A DNA stretch of 64,000 bases from Symsagittifera roscoffensis (Eukaryota > Xenacoelomorpha > Acoela > Convolutidae). The stretch's first letter is position 1; each line of letters begins with the position of its first letter. Location of the stretch: contig NC_087062.1 in the NCBI RefSeq assembly GCF_963678635.1, positions 33,951,651 through 34,015,650 on the forward strand, in the 5' to 3' direction. Of the stretch, positions 20,591 through 33,224 are shown piece by piece. The translations under genes and the position numbers were made by a program. The notes beneath the pieces are model-generated. The model searched no databases and was not told the origin of the DNA. It saw nothing but the letters and a program-made list of their open reading frames with translations.

Positions 20591-22248
20591 GATTGCCTGC
20601 CAAGGCTTTGAATTCAAACTCTATTTAAAAACATTAGTACCTTATTTTTATCCGTTGTTATCATATTCAGACGTTGCTTAACATAGTTTCTGTCCGGTTT
20701 TTTTATCAGTAACAGTCCATTGCTCAGATCAATCGTCACGTCGAAATTTCTGAAGAAATCACTACCGAAGATAAACGAACTGATCCGAGTCGTCGAAGTT
20801 CTACACCAAGAGTAATTTCATCGAGAGGTTCATTCTTCTATCTGGAGGATTGCTGTTGGAGTTCGCCTGCAACGTAGATGGCTCCGCGATTGCGTCTGCC
20901 AGTCTTAGTTTCGTGGGTACTAGATCGTCCATGGCGAAACCCATTCTCTCCCATGTTTTGATCGGCATCACACTGATTTTTGCTCCTGTGTCTAGGAGTC
21001 CTGTGATTGCCTGCCAAGGCTTTGAATTCAGAATCTATCTAAAAATATTAGTATATTAGTTTTATCCGTTCTTATCATATTTAGACGTTGCTTAACATAG
21101 TTTCTGTCCGGTTTTTTTTATCAACAACAGTCCATTGCTCAGATCAATCGTCACGTCGAAATTTCTGAAGAAATCACGACCGAAGAAAAACGAACTGATC
21201 CGAGTCGTCGAAGTTCTACACCAAGACTAATTTCATCGAGAGGTTCATTCTTCTATCTGGAGGATTGCTATTGGAGTTCTCCTGCAACGTAAATGGCTCC
21301 GCGATTGCGTCTGCCAGTCTTAGTTTCGTGGGTACTAGATCGGCCATGGCGAAACCCATTCTCTCCCATGTTTTAATCGGCATCACACTGATTTTTGCTC
21401 CTGTGTCTAGGAGTCCTGTGATTGCCTGCTAAGGCTTTGAATTCAAACTCCATTTAAAAACATTAGTATATTAGTTTTATCCGTTCTTATCATATTTAGA
21501 CGTTGCTTAACATAGTTTCTGTCCGGTTTTTTTTATCAACAACAGTCCATTGCTCAGATCAATCGTCACGTCGAAATTTCTGAAGAAATCACGACCGAAG
21601 AAAAACGAACTGATCCGAGTCGTCGAAGTTCTACACCAAGAGTAATTTCATCGAGAGGTTCATTCTTCTATCTGGAGGATTGCTATTGGAGTTCTCCTGC
21701 AACGTAGATGGCTCCGCGATTGCGTCTGCCAGTCTTAGTTTCGTGGGTACTAGATCGGCCATGGCGAAACCCATTCTCTCCCATGTTTTAATCGGCATCA
21801 CACTGATTTTTGCTCCTGTGTCTAGGAGTCCTGTGATTGCCTGCTAAGGCTTTGAATTCAAACTCCATCTAAAAATATTAGTATCTTATTTTCATCCGTT
21901 GTTATCATATTTAGACGTTGCTTAACATAGTTTCTGTCCGGTTTTTTATCAACAACAGCCCATTGCCCAGATCAATCGTCACGTCGAAATTTCTGAAGAA
22001 ATCACGACCGAAGATAAACGAACTGATCCGAGTCGTCGAAGTTCTACACCAAGACTAATTTCATCGAGAGGTTCATTCTTCTATCTGGAGGATTCCTATT
22101 GGAGTTCTCCTGCAACGTAGATGGCTCCGCGATTGCGTCTGCCAGTCTTAGTTTTGTGGGTACTAGATAGTCCATGGCGAAACCCATTCTCTCCCATGTT
22201 TTGATCGCCATCACACTGATTTTTGCTCCTGTGTCTTGGAGTCCTGTG
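20591..22248 (-). repeat. Protease domain in four tandem 415-bp repeats (unit A)
   Basis: Each repeat encodes a whole retropepsin-like protease: the active-site DTGA (in LLDTGAKISVM or LQDTGAKISVM), the K-W-ERMGFAMD..LRLADA region, and a C-terminal FGSDFFRNFDVTID segment, with one frameshift in between. Copy starts are about 20,591, 21,005, 21,420 and 21,835, and the period is 413-415. Inner copies have TAG in place of the Trp codon of KPWQ. As 415 is not divisible by three, successive copies cannot be read as one polyprotein. Confidence 0.85.
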
Positions 22249-22456
22249 ACTACAATCTTCTTTGCTTTTTGGTTAGAAAATTTGCAGCTATATCTGCTTT
22301 GTTTGCAATAGAAACCGCATCTTGTTGCAACATGGCATCGTAGCCAAATCTGTGGATCTTCAACTCATCTTGACTGAGATATATTCGACCTACCTGGTCA
22401 TTGACTTACGTTACATAGGTCTTAGCGTAAATCCCAATGCCATCAACGTTGAGCAT
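22249..22456 (-). pseudogene. Gag C-terminal remnant with zinc-knuckle-like Cys motif (unit A)
   Basis: Immediately upstream (in reading order) of the protease, the minus strand encodes a Cys-rich RCGFYCKQSRYSCKF in a basic context. This is where a gag nucleocapsid zinc knuckle would be, although the spacing is not canonical and the His is absent. The remnant ends at the chimeric junction at 22,456. Confidence 0.45.
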
Positions 22457-22459
22457 AAT

Positions 22460-22785
22460 CTTGCGGTCCCAAAACCAGGCTTATGCGCTAAATCACTCCC
22501 GGAGAGTGCTCCATTTCTCCGTCTCATCACGCGGAGGCGCGGACGATCCAGGACCCCTTATCCGCTCGAAGCAGCCATCAGCAAGACCTAAACAAAATTT
22601 TGCCTAATTTAAAATTCGGCTGGTATAATCTTGCGGTCCCAAAACCAGGCTTATGCGCTAAATCACTCCCGGAGAGTGCTCCATTTCTCCGTCTCATCAC
22701 GCGCAGGCTCGGACGATCCAGAAACCTTTATCCGCCCAAAGCAGCCATCAACAAGGCTTCAACAAAATTTTGCCTAATCTAAAAG
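22460..22785. repeat. 170-bp repeat, two copies (unit B)
   Basis: Copies start at 22,460 and 22,630. The second is the diverged terminal type. Compared with unit A, one standard copy is missing. Confidence 0.9.
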
Positions 22786-23159
22786 TAGGGTCTTGAGTTA
22801 ACGTTTGGCCAACATTTTTTTCCATTTAACATTAAAAGAGTGTTTAAAGCAGCCCAGTTAAAAGTTTTGTTAATAAAATGTATTAAAAAATTAATCTAAA
22901 TTTCTGAAAACTAATCGGAGAAGTCACAATCCAAACTTTGGATGTCTTTCTCAGGTTGTTCATAAAACATTCATGTCACCAATTTCATAAGTGTCTATTC
23001 CTAATAACACTACACACACAACCTACCTTCTTAATCTATGCTCAAAGAAAACTTCTTGTGTGAATATACTTCAATGTTGCTGTCCTTGAAAGTATACTTC
23101 ATGTAATAGCGCATGTAGCTCCCGTAGCTCCACGTGTTGCTTTTCCGTCACCCTCGTCA

Positions 23160-24681
23160 CCAGAAAACTTAAATATTTTCCTGTTAGTTGTGAAGCAGCC
23201 TGTTGAAACGCTGCTGCATTCCTTTTTCCTCATTTTTGTTCGCAAAAAACTCTAACTCTTGAACTATTTTTATTTTCCGAGGTCGGCTGCTAATGCTGTA
23301 CTAAACCTGATAACCGCGGTAATGACTACTGCACATGTCCTATTATCCATAATCATGAAATCACTATCAGTTAGTATTATGCTCATTGAGTATTCACTCG
23401 GTTAGTTGAAATATGACTCTATTACTCTTCCTATATCTAGTCTCTTATGGGTTTCGTCTGTTTCTGCCACTGAATTTTCTGTTTTTCTTGCAGTTTTTAT
23501 TTCTTTATTAATAATTTTTCAGTGTGGGTAAGTCCCTCCCCCTTCCCCGGACGAACATATGCACCAACCCCCCCCCCGTCGTTCACATATCTGGTGTTAG
23601 ATTAAGGTTGGTCACAGGAATGAACAACGGTCATTTCTGGGCAGCCAAGGAAAGATCATGTTTCATCATCCTTGATGCATTTCATGCTTTCGCGGCAGGT
23701 TTGTGACAGTGGTCTCCTTGTTGTCTGACGTCATATCATTTAACCACTCCAAGACGCGCAGGTTTGTTAATTTTTGCTCGTATGACTGCTGTTGCACATC
23801 ATCAATTCCAATTCTGGTTTTGACTGATCTTCGAGCCACTCGTTGCCATGATCGTAGACAATATCTACTTTCCATGGCACGGTTTTTTTCTACACCTTCT
23901 GTATTGTCTACTATCTTCTTAAGGTCTATTCTGTTCACAAAAAATATTCCCCATAAGGACTGCAACTCTTCGCGGATCTTTCTCTATTACTATGGTGAAA
24001 AATAGATCCGGCTCCGTGTTCCTTGGACCTCTGCTCGTCGTCATTCCAATCTTCCTCTGCATAGAGTAAAGTTTACTCATCCACTTCATTTATATCCTCA
24101 GGATCCACGTCCAATGGCAGATTTGTTCCTCTTCTAGGACTTCATTCCCGTCTCTGGTGTCTTTCTCTTTGACTCCGCAGGCAGGGTCCATCATCAAATA
24201 ATCAACCTTCTTCATGTCTACAAACAAACACCAGTCTTCTGTGGATGGGTTATGGGGTTTGATGTTCTCAAACTGTATAGCTCGGCCAGTTCTGAGTCTG
24301 CAAAAATATCCCACTTGATGTACATCCGTTACCATGAAGGGACCCCTCCTTTTCCGTAGCAGTTTTTTAGTACCCTTAGACGAGATCACATTCTGAAAAG
24401 CTCATACAAAATCTTTTACAGAATAAGCTTAAGCACCAGCTGCCTTTTGTCAATTTTGTTGCTCTGCCTTGCCCGCGCTTGTCATATCTCTCATGTAGAC
24501 CTGTGGTTTTCTTTAATTGCCTTTTGTGCCTTGTCAACATCAAGTGTGGTTTAATGCGTAGAGTGGAGTGCTGCGTACTTTTAAAAGTCCTCCTCTGTAT
24601 ACTTCTTAAAACGGTCGATCAGCACTAAATCATCACTGTAGCCACTGTCTCTCATATATATCTTTTTATTTTCACTCTCAT
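23160..24681 (-). pseudogene. P1 partial integrase copy (unit B)
   Basis: The GPY/F ORF is at 24,090-24,389. The poly-C tract has 10 C. The integrase-core remnant is interrupted on its upstream side by the 30-bp deletion shared with unit C. Confidence 0.8.
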
Positions 24682-25651
24682 CACCAGAAATATTAAATAA
24701 TTTCCTGGTATTTGTAAAGCAGCCTGTTGTAACGCTGCTACATTCCTTTTTCCTGACCTTTGTTTTCTGAATTCGGTTGCTAATGCTTTACTAAACCTGA
24801 TAACCGCGGTAATGTTATTGCACATGTCCTATCCTTGAACAAAAATTGACAATCATTTGGTATTATGCTACTTGAGTATTCACTCGGTTAATTGAAATAG
24901 GACTCTAATACTCTTCCTATATCTAGTTTCTTATGGTCTTCGTCTGTTTCTGCCTCTAAATCTTTTGTTTCTCTTGCGGTTTCTTAAAATAATTTTTTAG
25001 TGTGGATATGTCATACCCCCACTCCCCGGACAAATTTGTTCATTGACCTTTTCGTCGATCGCTTATCTGATGGTCGAGTAAAGTTGGACACAAGAATGAA
25101 CAAAGGTCCTTTCTGGTCTGCCCAGCAAAGATCATATGTGTCATTCTTGATGTATTTTATGTTTCCGCGGCTTACGTGCAGATTTGTGACAGTGGAATCT
25201 TTGGAGTCTGACATCAACTCACCTCTTCAAACCTCTTTTTCTGCCCTCTTATGAAGTCCTAAACTCTGTATCTCGCCTTCAAAAGTTTTCATCACACCTA
25301 AATGACCATTCAGCTCACCAGGCTGATGCGTGACTTCTTCCTTGTTGACCCATCAAATCCTTGCCAATGGATTTGTTTCCCACTCAAAATAATCTTGATC
25401 AATCCTGACTGTCTTCTGCGGCAGCAGGCTCAAGGAATGTTTTGACATTGCTATTGTCTTCAAGTCATCTCTCCAAAGACTGTTTCATTCGAAGACAGAT
25501 ATCCAACGCCATCAGGGTCTTGATGTATCTCTCTGTTTAGGTCTCTGGTCCGGTTCTCCACCAATAATTTGTGGATCGCCAATTCCGTCATCTGATAAAC
25601 CGTACTCGGGTTCCTGTTTGAAAGCTTCCGATTTCTTCGAGATGTCTTCAG
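24682..25651 (-). pseudogene. P2 chimeric copy (unit B)
   Basis: Same fusion of the RNase H-integrase linker (about 25,223-25,651) to the post-integrase tail (25,011-25,217 ORF) as in unit A. Confidence 0.7.
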
Positions 25652-27436
25652 TAGGTTTTTATCAATAATTTTTCAGTGTGGTCAAGTCCATACCACATTC
25701 CCAGACAAAAATATGCATCGAGCGTTAGATCTTTCCAAAGCAGTCCCCGATGATCGCATATCTGGTGTTAGATTAAATTTTGACGCAGGAATGAACAACG
25801 GTCCTTTCTGGCCTGCCCAGGAGGGATCTTGTTTATCATCCTTAATGCAGTTCATGATTTTGCGGCTTACGTGTAGGTTTGTGACAGTGGTCTTCTTGTT
25901 GTCTGACATCATTTCATTAAACCGCTCCAAGACGCGCAGGTTTGTTAATTTTGCTCGTATTTGCTGTTGCACATCATCAAATTCCATTCTGGTTTTGACT
26001 GACCATCGAGCCACTCATTGTCCTGATCGTTGACAATATCTGTTTCCCCGTGGCTATTTCTCTTAGATCCTGAGTTATCTTTCTCAGGTCAAACCATTCC
26101 ACAAAAAATCATCCCTGCATTCGCGGGTCTTTCTCTATTACTCTGCTGTGTCTGCACTGGGAAAGGTAGATACAGTTGCAAGTTCTCAGCGACTCCCTCT
26201 GCCCGGAGTCATTCCAGTTTGCCACTGCATAATTTGAGGTTTCCTCGTCCGCTTTGACTATGTCGTTTGAATCCAGATCCAATGGCAAACTTGTTCCTTC
26301 CTCTAGGACTCCATTAGTCACTCTAATCTCTGATGCCTTTCCATGTACTTCGCAGGCAGGGTCCTTTATCAAAAATTAGCAGTCTCAATTTCTTCTGTTT
26401 TCAGGTAAACAACAATCTTCTTTGGATGAGTTATGGGATTTGATATTCTCGAAATGTACAGCTCTGACACTGCTGAGTCTGTAGAAACATTCCTCTTGTT
26501 GTAATTCCGTTATGCTGAGCCACCGCCTCCACTTGTAAAGAAATTTCTTACTACAGCTCGGTGGATCACATTTTGAAAGCCCATATATAATCTCCTAATG
26601 AGTACTTTTTGGCACCAGCTGCCTTCTCGTCTAATTTCTTCCTCTGCATTGCCTGCGCTTGTCACGTATTGCGTCTGCAAAAATCATTGAGCTCCTGCTG
26701 GCGCCTATCACCTCTCTCACATAGGCCTGTGATTATGTCTTTTTGATTTCTCGTGCCCTGTCAGCAGAATGTGTGAACTAATGCCTGCAGTAGAGCGCTG
26801 CGTACTGTTATAAGCCGCCATCACATGCGAGAAAAATCTATCCCAGTCTGTCATGTATCGGGAACAATATACCCTCAAAATCGAAGTTCAGTATTGCTTC
26901 TCTATTAAGCCATTAGTCTGTGTGTACGATGTACAATGAGCTTGGACTACTTGAGAACGTCTCGTTGTAACTCAGCTCACCTACAAAAAAGGTCGCATTG
27001 TCCCACTGAAACGTCGCCACACATCCGTGTCTGGCTGTCCAACTGTCAATCAAATTATAACAATTCTCCCCAGCCGCGGCTGTTATGCAGGGCACAGCTT
27101 CTGCATTCTTTGTAAAGTGATCCATCATCCCCAGTACCTGAATGTAGCCACTGTCTGACATAGATATTTTTTTCTGATGGTCATTTTGCACCACTTCTTT
27201 AATTTTTAATGACTCAAAAGCCTGCAATGAAAAATCAGCTTTTTTAGATTTTTCACTTGCCGGCATGACAGGCATGTTCTAACCCATTTAACACATGCTT
27301 TTTTCTTTCCAGGCAACTTATAGCGTTTTAAGAACTTTTGGTACACCTTAATTACCTCCTGATTTCCCATCTGCTCACGGGACCTGAACAATAACTCCTT
27401 TCGATAGGTTTGCGATAATTTTCCATCTTGACCCAC
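25652..27436 (-). pseudogene. Main integrase with tail (unit B)
   Basis: Core ORF at 26,913-27,275 with the first Asp in QNDH and the second in QWDNATFF. Zinc-region ORF at 27,206-27,436. Tail ORFs at 26,109-26,372 and 25,682-26,014. The frameshifts match those of unit A. Unlike A, the core has SYNETF and GEL in place of TYNETF and SEL, also seen in C. Confidence 0.85.
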
Positions 27437-29123
27437 GAAATCCTTTCCAATGGCTTTGTGTTTTCTTCAAATGGCTCTTAGTCAATACTGACTGCCTTGT
27501 GCGGCAGCAAGAGCATGGAATGTTTTGACACTGCTATCGTCTCCTAGTCATCTGCTGCGTTATCAAAGACTTTCACTCGATGACAGAAAGTCATCACCAT
27601 CAGGGTCTTGACGTATCTCGCTGTCTAAGTCTTTGGTCCAAGTCTCCACCAATAAGGATGAAATGCACATTCCGACATCTCAAAGCTGGCGCTCGAGTTT
27701 CAGTCTGAATAAAAGTCAGCTTCCGATTTCTTCGAGATATATTCAGAAGATGAATCTCCCATGGAGCACGTCTCCATTGTAATCTCCCAGAGCACGTCTC
27801 CATTTGATTTACTCATCCACCTCATCTCCCCGGACAAATTTCCATCTACCGTGTCTTGACCATTTGTGTCTCCATTTCCTTCGCTGTCCGACCCCTGGCC
27901 AAAACTTCTTGCTTCGAGTGTTTGGATTCAATTTCACTCAGTGCTTGCTCTTGCCCCTCAGGAGTGAATACCTTTTTCCGAATCTCGGTCTCTTCCTTCC
28001 CTGTCTTGCACGGTGTCATAATCAAAACGCGTTGGGGAACTCTTCATGCCCCAACGCATGGGGTCGAGAATGCACATGCCCATCTCTCTAGGAATGTCTA
28101 GTACTGGTGCCTCACACAGCTCCCGTTGAATGTTCTCGAAGGCTTCCTGAGCTTTTTCATTCCAATTGAACTTCTTCCCTGTGTTGCGCATCATTTGCTG
28201 CATCGCACAAAAGTTGTCTGCGTATCCCTCACAATTTTTTGTAGTAAATCAAAGATCCTAGGAAGCTTATCAATTGCGTGTCTATCCTGGGGACTTTCCA
28301 TGTTAACAGACATGGCTTTCACTGCATCAGAATCTCGCCTCACGCCATGCGTATCCACCATTCTTCCCCAGTAGTTTGCATTTAAACCCTCGGGAGATCG
28401 CATTTTGCATTTCAATCACGCTCTTTTGATAGAGTCAATTTGGTGTCGCTATTACTACATCATCTACATAGCACATCACGTGGTTCCCATTCTTCTTCAT
28501 TACGCTGGCCAAGTCTTGAGTCATAAGCTTCTGAAAGGTCGCTAATGTATGGCAGAAACCAAAGGTTAACCTCTTCCACTGGTACAAGCCCAACTCGTAC
28601 GCAAAACCCGTCTTTTTCTTGTCCTGATTTTGCAAGGCAACCTGTCAAAGAGCCGAACCAAAATCCAAGGTGGTGGAAAAACCTGACGTCTTCGAGTCTC
28701 GTCAGGTTATCATCTACATCTGGTATTTGATGGATGTGCATCCTTTATTTTTACCGCGTTGAGGTAGCGAAAGACGCAACATAATCGCAGATGCCCTCTT
28801 TTCTTTTTAGTCATGACAACTCCTCATGCCCATGCCGACTTCGAGGGTTCTATCATGTCATACACGAGCAGCGGTCATACACGAGCTCCTCGTGTGTTGC
28901 TCCCTCCGTGTGGGGTACAGGACCCTCTTCCAGTTCACTCTTGTGTTCAACAAAATACAACAACCTATTTCTAATTTTTGTTTCGAAAAAACGTCTGCCT
29001 TCCAATTTAAGTCTCGCCTAATCATCTCAAAATCTACATCCCCTATCTTGCCTCTCAATTGTCCTATTTCGGATTTAAAAAAAGGCATATTAAACTCTAA
29101 TTTATATCACAAAGGTCATTCCG
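27437..29123 (-). pseudogene. Reverse transcriptase-RNase H (unit B)
   Basis: YVDD ORF at 28,435-28,635. The preceding RT block (28,460-28,741 ORF) shows IPDVDDNLTRLEDVRFF before the frame change. Thumb/RNase H ORFs are at 28,191-28,415 and 27,958-28,203. A one-base loss near 28,228 breaks the thumb frame that is open in A, D and E. C has the same loss. Confidence 0.85.
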
Positions 29124-29543
29124 GAAGCTTCAGCAGCTCGACAAGCCATCAATTATTTCAGACTTCATTGATATTTTTTTGATAAAATATTTCAATTCAT
29201 AAATTTTTTTTACAGCTAGACTTTTATTCGCAAGATTAAGACATTCAACCGCGTGATGTCTTTTGAGGTTAGATGTTTTCCCATAATTGGTCCTCATCGG
29301 TAAAACGAGGCCAAGTTTTCTTCTACTTAGGTCCAAAACAGAATCTGAATTACAATTGTATAGCGTTCGCTATACTGTACTTCGAAGGTTACTGAACGTT
29401 GACTGTTATCACTGAATTTTGACTGTTATTGCTGAATTTTGACTGTCAACTTAGACTGAACTTTGACTTTTAGCATTCGATATGAGGCAAACTTGCTTAC
29501 TATCGCTCAATGCATTAAAGTCTCATATTCTAAAAGACACCAC

Positions 29544-30789
29544 GATTGCCTGCCAAGGCTTTGAATTCAAACTCTATCTAAAAACATTAGTACCTTATTT
29601 TTATCCGTTGTTATCATATTCAGACGTTGCTTAACATAGTTTCTGTCCGGTTTTTTTTATCAGTAACAGTCCATAGCTCAGATCAATCGTCACGTCGAAA
29701 TTTCTGAAGAAATCACTACCGAAGATAAACGAACTGATCCGAGTCGTCGAAGTTCTACACCAAGAGTAATTTCATCGAGAGGTTCATTCTTCTATCTGGA
29801 TAATTGCTATTGGAGTTCGCCTGCAACGTAGATGGCTCCGCGATTGCGTCTGCCAGTCTTAGTTTCGTGGGTACTAGATCGTCCATGGCGAAACCCATTC
29901 TCTCCCATGTTTTGATCGGCATCACACTGATTTTTGCTCCTGTGTCTAGGAGTCCTGTGATTGCCTGCCAAGGCTTTGAATTCAGACTCTATCTAAAAAC
30001 ATTAGTATATTAGTTTTATCCGTTCTTATCATATTTAGACGTTGCTTAACATAGTTTCTGTCCGGTTTTTTTTATCAACAACAGTACATTGCTCAGATCA
30101 ATCGTCACGTCGAAATTTCTGAAGAAATCACGACCGAAGAAAAACGAACTGATCCGAGTCGTCGAAGTTCTACACCAAGACTAATTTCATCGAGAGGTTC
30201 TTTCTTCTATCTGGAGGATTGCTATTGGAGTTCTCCTGCAACGTAGATGGCTCCGCGATTGCGTCTGCCAGTCTTAGTTTCGTGGGTACTAGATCGGCCA
30301 TGGCGAAACCCATTCTCTCCCATGTTTTAATCGGCATCACACTGATTTTTGCTCCTGTGTCTAGGAGTCCTGTGATTGCCTGCCAAGGCTTTGAATTCAG
30401 ACTCTATCTAAAAACATTAGTATATTAGTTTTATCCGTTCTTATCATATTTAGACGTTGCTTAACATAGTTTCTGTCCGGTTTTTTTTATCAACAACAGT
30501 ACATTGCTCAGATCAATCGTCACGTCGAAATTTCTGAAGAAATCACGACCGAAGAAAAACGAACTGATCCGAGTCGTCGAAGTTCTACACCAAGACTAAT
30601 TTCATCGAGAGGTTCATTCTTCTATCTGGAGGATTCCTATTGGAGTTCTCCTGCAACGTAGATGGCTCCGCGATTGCGTCTGCCAGTCTTAGTTTTGTGG
30701 GTACTAGATAGTCCATGGCGAAACCCATTCTCTCCCATGTTTTGATCGCCATCACACTGATTTTTGCTCCTGTGTCTTGGAGTCCTGTG
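29544..30789 (-). repeat. Protease domain in three tandem 415-bp repeats (unit B)
   Basis: One repeat fewer than A and C. Both of the first two copies end in CCAAGGC with CAGACTCTATC, whereas in C the second ends in CTAAGGC. This suggests the copy number fell by unequal crossover or conversion after B and C separated. Palindrome and 20-bp repeats precede it at about 29,358-29,475. Confidence 0.85.
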
Positions 30790-31000
30790 ACTACAATCTT
30801 CTTTGCTTTTTGGTTAGAAAATTTGCAGCTATATCTGCTTTGTTTGCAATAGAAACCGCATCTTGTTGCAACATGGCATCGTAGCCAAATCTGTGGATCT
30901 TCAACTCATCTTGACTGAGATATATTCGACCTACCTGGTCATTGACTTACGTTACATAGGTCTTAGCGTAAATCCCAATGCCATCAACGTTGAGCATAAT

Positions 31001-31326
31001 CTTGCGGTCCCAAAACCAGGCTTATGCGCTAAATCACTCCCGGAGAGTGCTCCATTTCTCCGTCTCATCACGCGGAGGCGCGGACGATCCAGGACCCCTT
31101 ATCCGCTCGAAGCAGCCATCAGCAAGACCTAAACAAAATTTTGCCTAATTTAAAATTCGGCTGGTATAATCTTGCGGTCCCAAAACCAGGCTTATGCGCT
31201 AAATCACTCCCGGAGAGTGCTCCATTTCTCCGTCTCATCACGCGCAGGCTCGGACGATCCAGAAACCTTTATCCGCCCAAAGCAGCCATCAACAAGGCTT
31301 CAACAAAATTTTGCCTAATCTAAAAG
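31001..31326. repeat. 170-bp repeat, two copies (unit C)
   Basis: Copies start at 31,001 and 31,171, as in unit B. Confidence 0.9.
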
Positions 31327-31700
31327 TAGGGTCTTGAGTTAACGTTTGGCCAACATTTTTTTCCATTTAACATTAAAAGAGTGTTTAAAGCAGCCCAGTT
31401 AAAAGTTTTGTTAATAAAATGTATTAAAAAATTAATCTAAATTTCTGAAAACTAATCGGAGAAGTCACAATCCAAACTTTGGATGTCTTTCTCAGGTTGT
31501 TCATAAAACATTCATGTCACCAATTTCATAAGTGTCTATTCCTAATAACACTACACACACAACCTACCTTCTTAATCTATGCTCAAAGAAAACTTCTTGT
31601 GTGAATATACTTCAATGTTGCTGTCCTTGAAAGTATACTTCATGTAATAGCGCATGTAGCTCCCGTAGCTCCACGTGTTGCTTTTCCGTCACCCTCGTCA

Positions 31701-33224
31701 CCAGAAAACTTAAATATTTTCCTGTTAGTTGTGAAGCAGCCTGTTGAAACGCTGCTGCATTCCTTTTTCCTCATTTTTGTTCGCAAAAAACTCTAACTCT
31801 TGAACTATTTTTATTTTCCGAGGTCGGCTGCTAATGCTGTACTAAACCTGATAACCGCGGTAATGACTACTGCACATGTCCTATTATCCATAATCATGAA
31901 ATCACTATCAGTTAGTATTATGCTCATTGAGTATTCACTCGGTTAGTTGAAATATGACTCTATTACTCTTCCTATATCTAGTCTCTTATGGGTTTCGTCT
32001 GTTTCTGCCACTGAATTTTCTGTTTTTCTTGCAGTTTTTATTTCTTTATTAATAATTTTTCAGTGTGGGTAAGTCCCTCCCCCTTCCCCGGACGAACATA
32101 TGCACCAACCCCCCCCCCCCGTCGTTCACATATCTGGTGTTAGATTAAGGTTGGTCACAGGAATGAACAACGGTCATTTCTGGGCAGCCAAGGAAAGATC
32201 ATGTTTCATCATCCTTGATGCATTTCATGCTTTCGCGGCAGGTTTGTGACAGTGGTCTCCTTGTTGTCTGACGTCATATCATTTAACCACTCCAAGACGC
32301 GCAGGTTTGTTAATTTTTGCTCGTATGACTGCTGTTGCACATCATCAATTCCAATTCTGGTTTTGACTGATCTTCGAGCCACTCGTTGCCATGATCGTAG
32401 ACAATATCTACTTTCCATGGCACGGTTTTTTTCTACACCTTCTGTATTGTCTACTATCTTCTTAAGGTCTATTCTGTTCACAAAAAATATTCCCCATAAG
32501 GACTGCAACTCTTCGCGGATCTTTCTCTATTACTATGGTGAAAAATAGATCCGGCTCCGTGTTCCTTGGACCTCTGCTCGTCGTCATTCCAATCTTCCTC
32601 TGCATAGAGTAAAGTTTACTCATCCACTTCATTTATATCCTCAGGATCCACGTCCAATGGCAGATTTGTTCCTCTTCTAGGACTTCATTCCCGTCTCTGG
32701 TGTCTTTCTCTTTGACTCCGCAGGCAGGGTCCATCATCAAATAATCAACCTTCTTCATGTCTACAAACAAACACCAGTCTTCTGTGGATGGGTTATGGGG
32801 TTTGATGTTCTCAAACTGTATAGCTCGGCCAGTTCTGAGTCTGCAAAAATATCCCACTTGATGTACATCCGTTACCATGAAGGGACCCCTCCTTTTCCGT
32901 AGCAGTTTTTTAGTACCCTTAGACGAGATCACATTCTGAAAAGCTCATACAAAATCTTTTACAGAATAAGCTTAAGCACCAGCTGCCTTTTGTCAATTTT
33001 GTTGCTCTGCCTTGCCCGCGCTTGTCATATCTCTCATGTAGACCTGTGGTTTTCTTTAATTGCCTTTTGTGCCTTGTCAACATCAAGTGTGGTTTAATGC
33101 GTAGAGTGGAGTGCTGCGTACTTTTAAAAGTCCTCCTCTGTATACTTCTTAAAACGGTCGATCAGCACTAAATCATCACTGTAGCCACTGTCTCTCATAT
33201 ATATCTTTTTATTTTCACTCTCAT
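31701..33224 (-). pseudogene. P1 partial integrase copy (unit C)
   Basis: GPY/F ORF at 32,633-32,932. The poly-C tract has 12 C. The tail ORF is at 32,209-32,508. Confidence 0.8.

Larger units (their letters stand above)
13292..22456 (-). mobile_element. Ty3/Gypsy-like element, tandem unit A (gag-less)
   Basis: First of five head-to-tail units. From low to high coordinate it holds the 170-bp repeats (three copies), two partial integrase copies (P1, P2), the main integrase, RNase H/RT, a four-copy protease array and a zinc-knuckle-like remnant. Its left border abuts unrelated DNA (AGCCGACAT joined to CTTGCGG). Its right border is the chimeric junction GTTGAGCAT/AATCTTGCGG. No paired LTRs were found. 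A has a private 7-bp insertion near 19,155 and differs from B by scattered substitutions, so it is not part of the most recent duplications. Confidence 0.85.
22457..30997 (-). mobile_element. Ty3/Gypsy-like element, tandem unit B (gag-less)
   Basis: Second unit, 8,541 bp, with the same order of parts as unit A but two 170-bp copies and three protease repeats. It shares with unit C a 30-bp deletion near 24,764 (between TTTGTTT and TCTGAATTCGG) and appears near-identical to C outside the poly-C tract and protease array. Both borders are the GAGCAT/AATCTTGCGG junction. Confidence 0.85.

Noticed and set aside
20591-22248. CRISPR-like array from regular repeats
   Set aside because: Repeats are 415 bp, contiguous, protein-derived and without spacers, and the context is eukaryotic.
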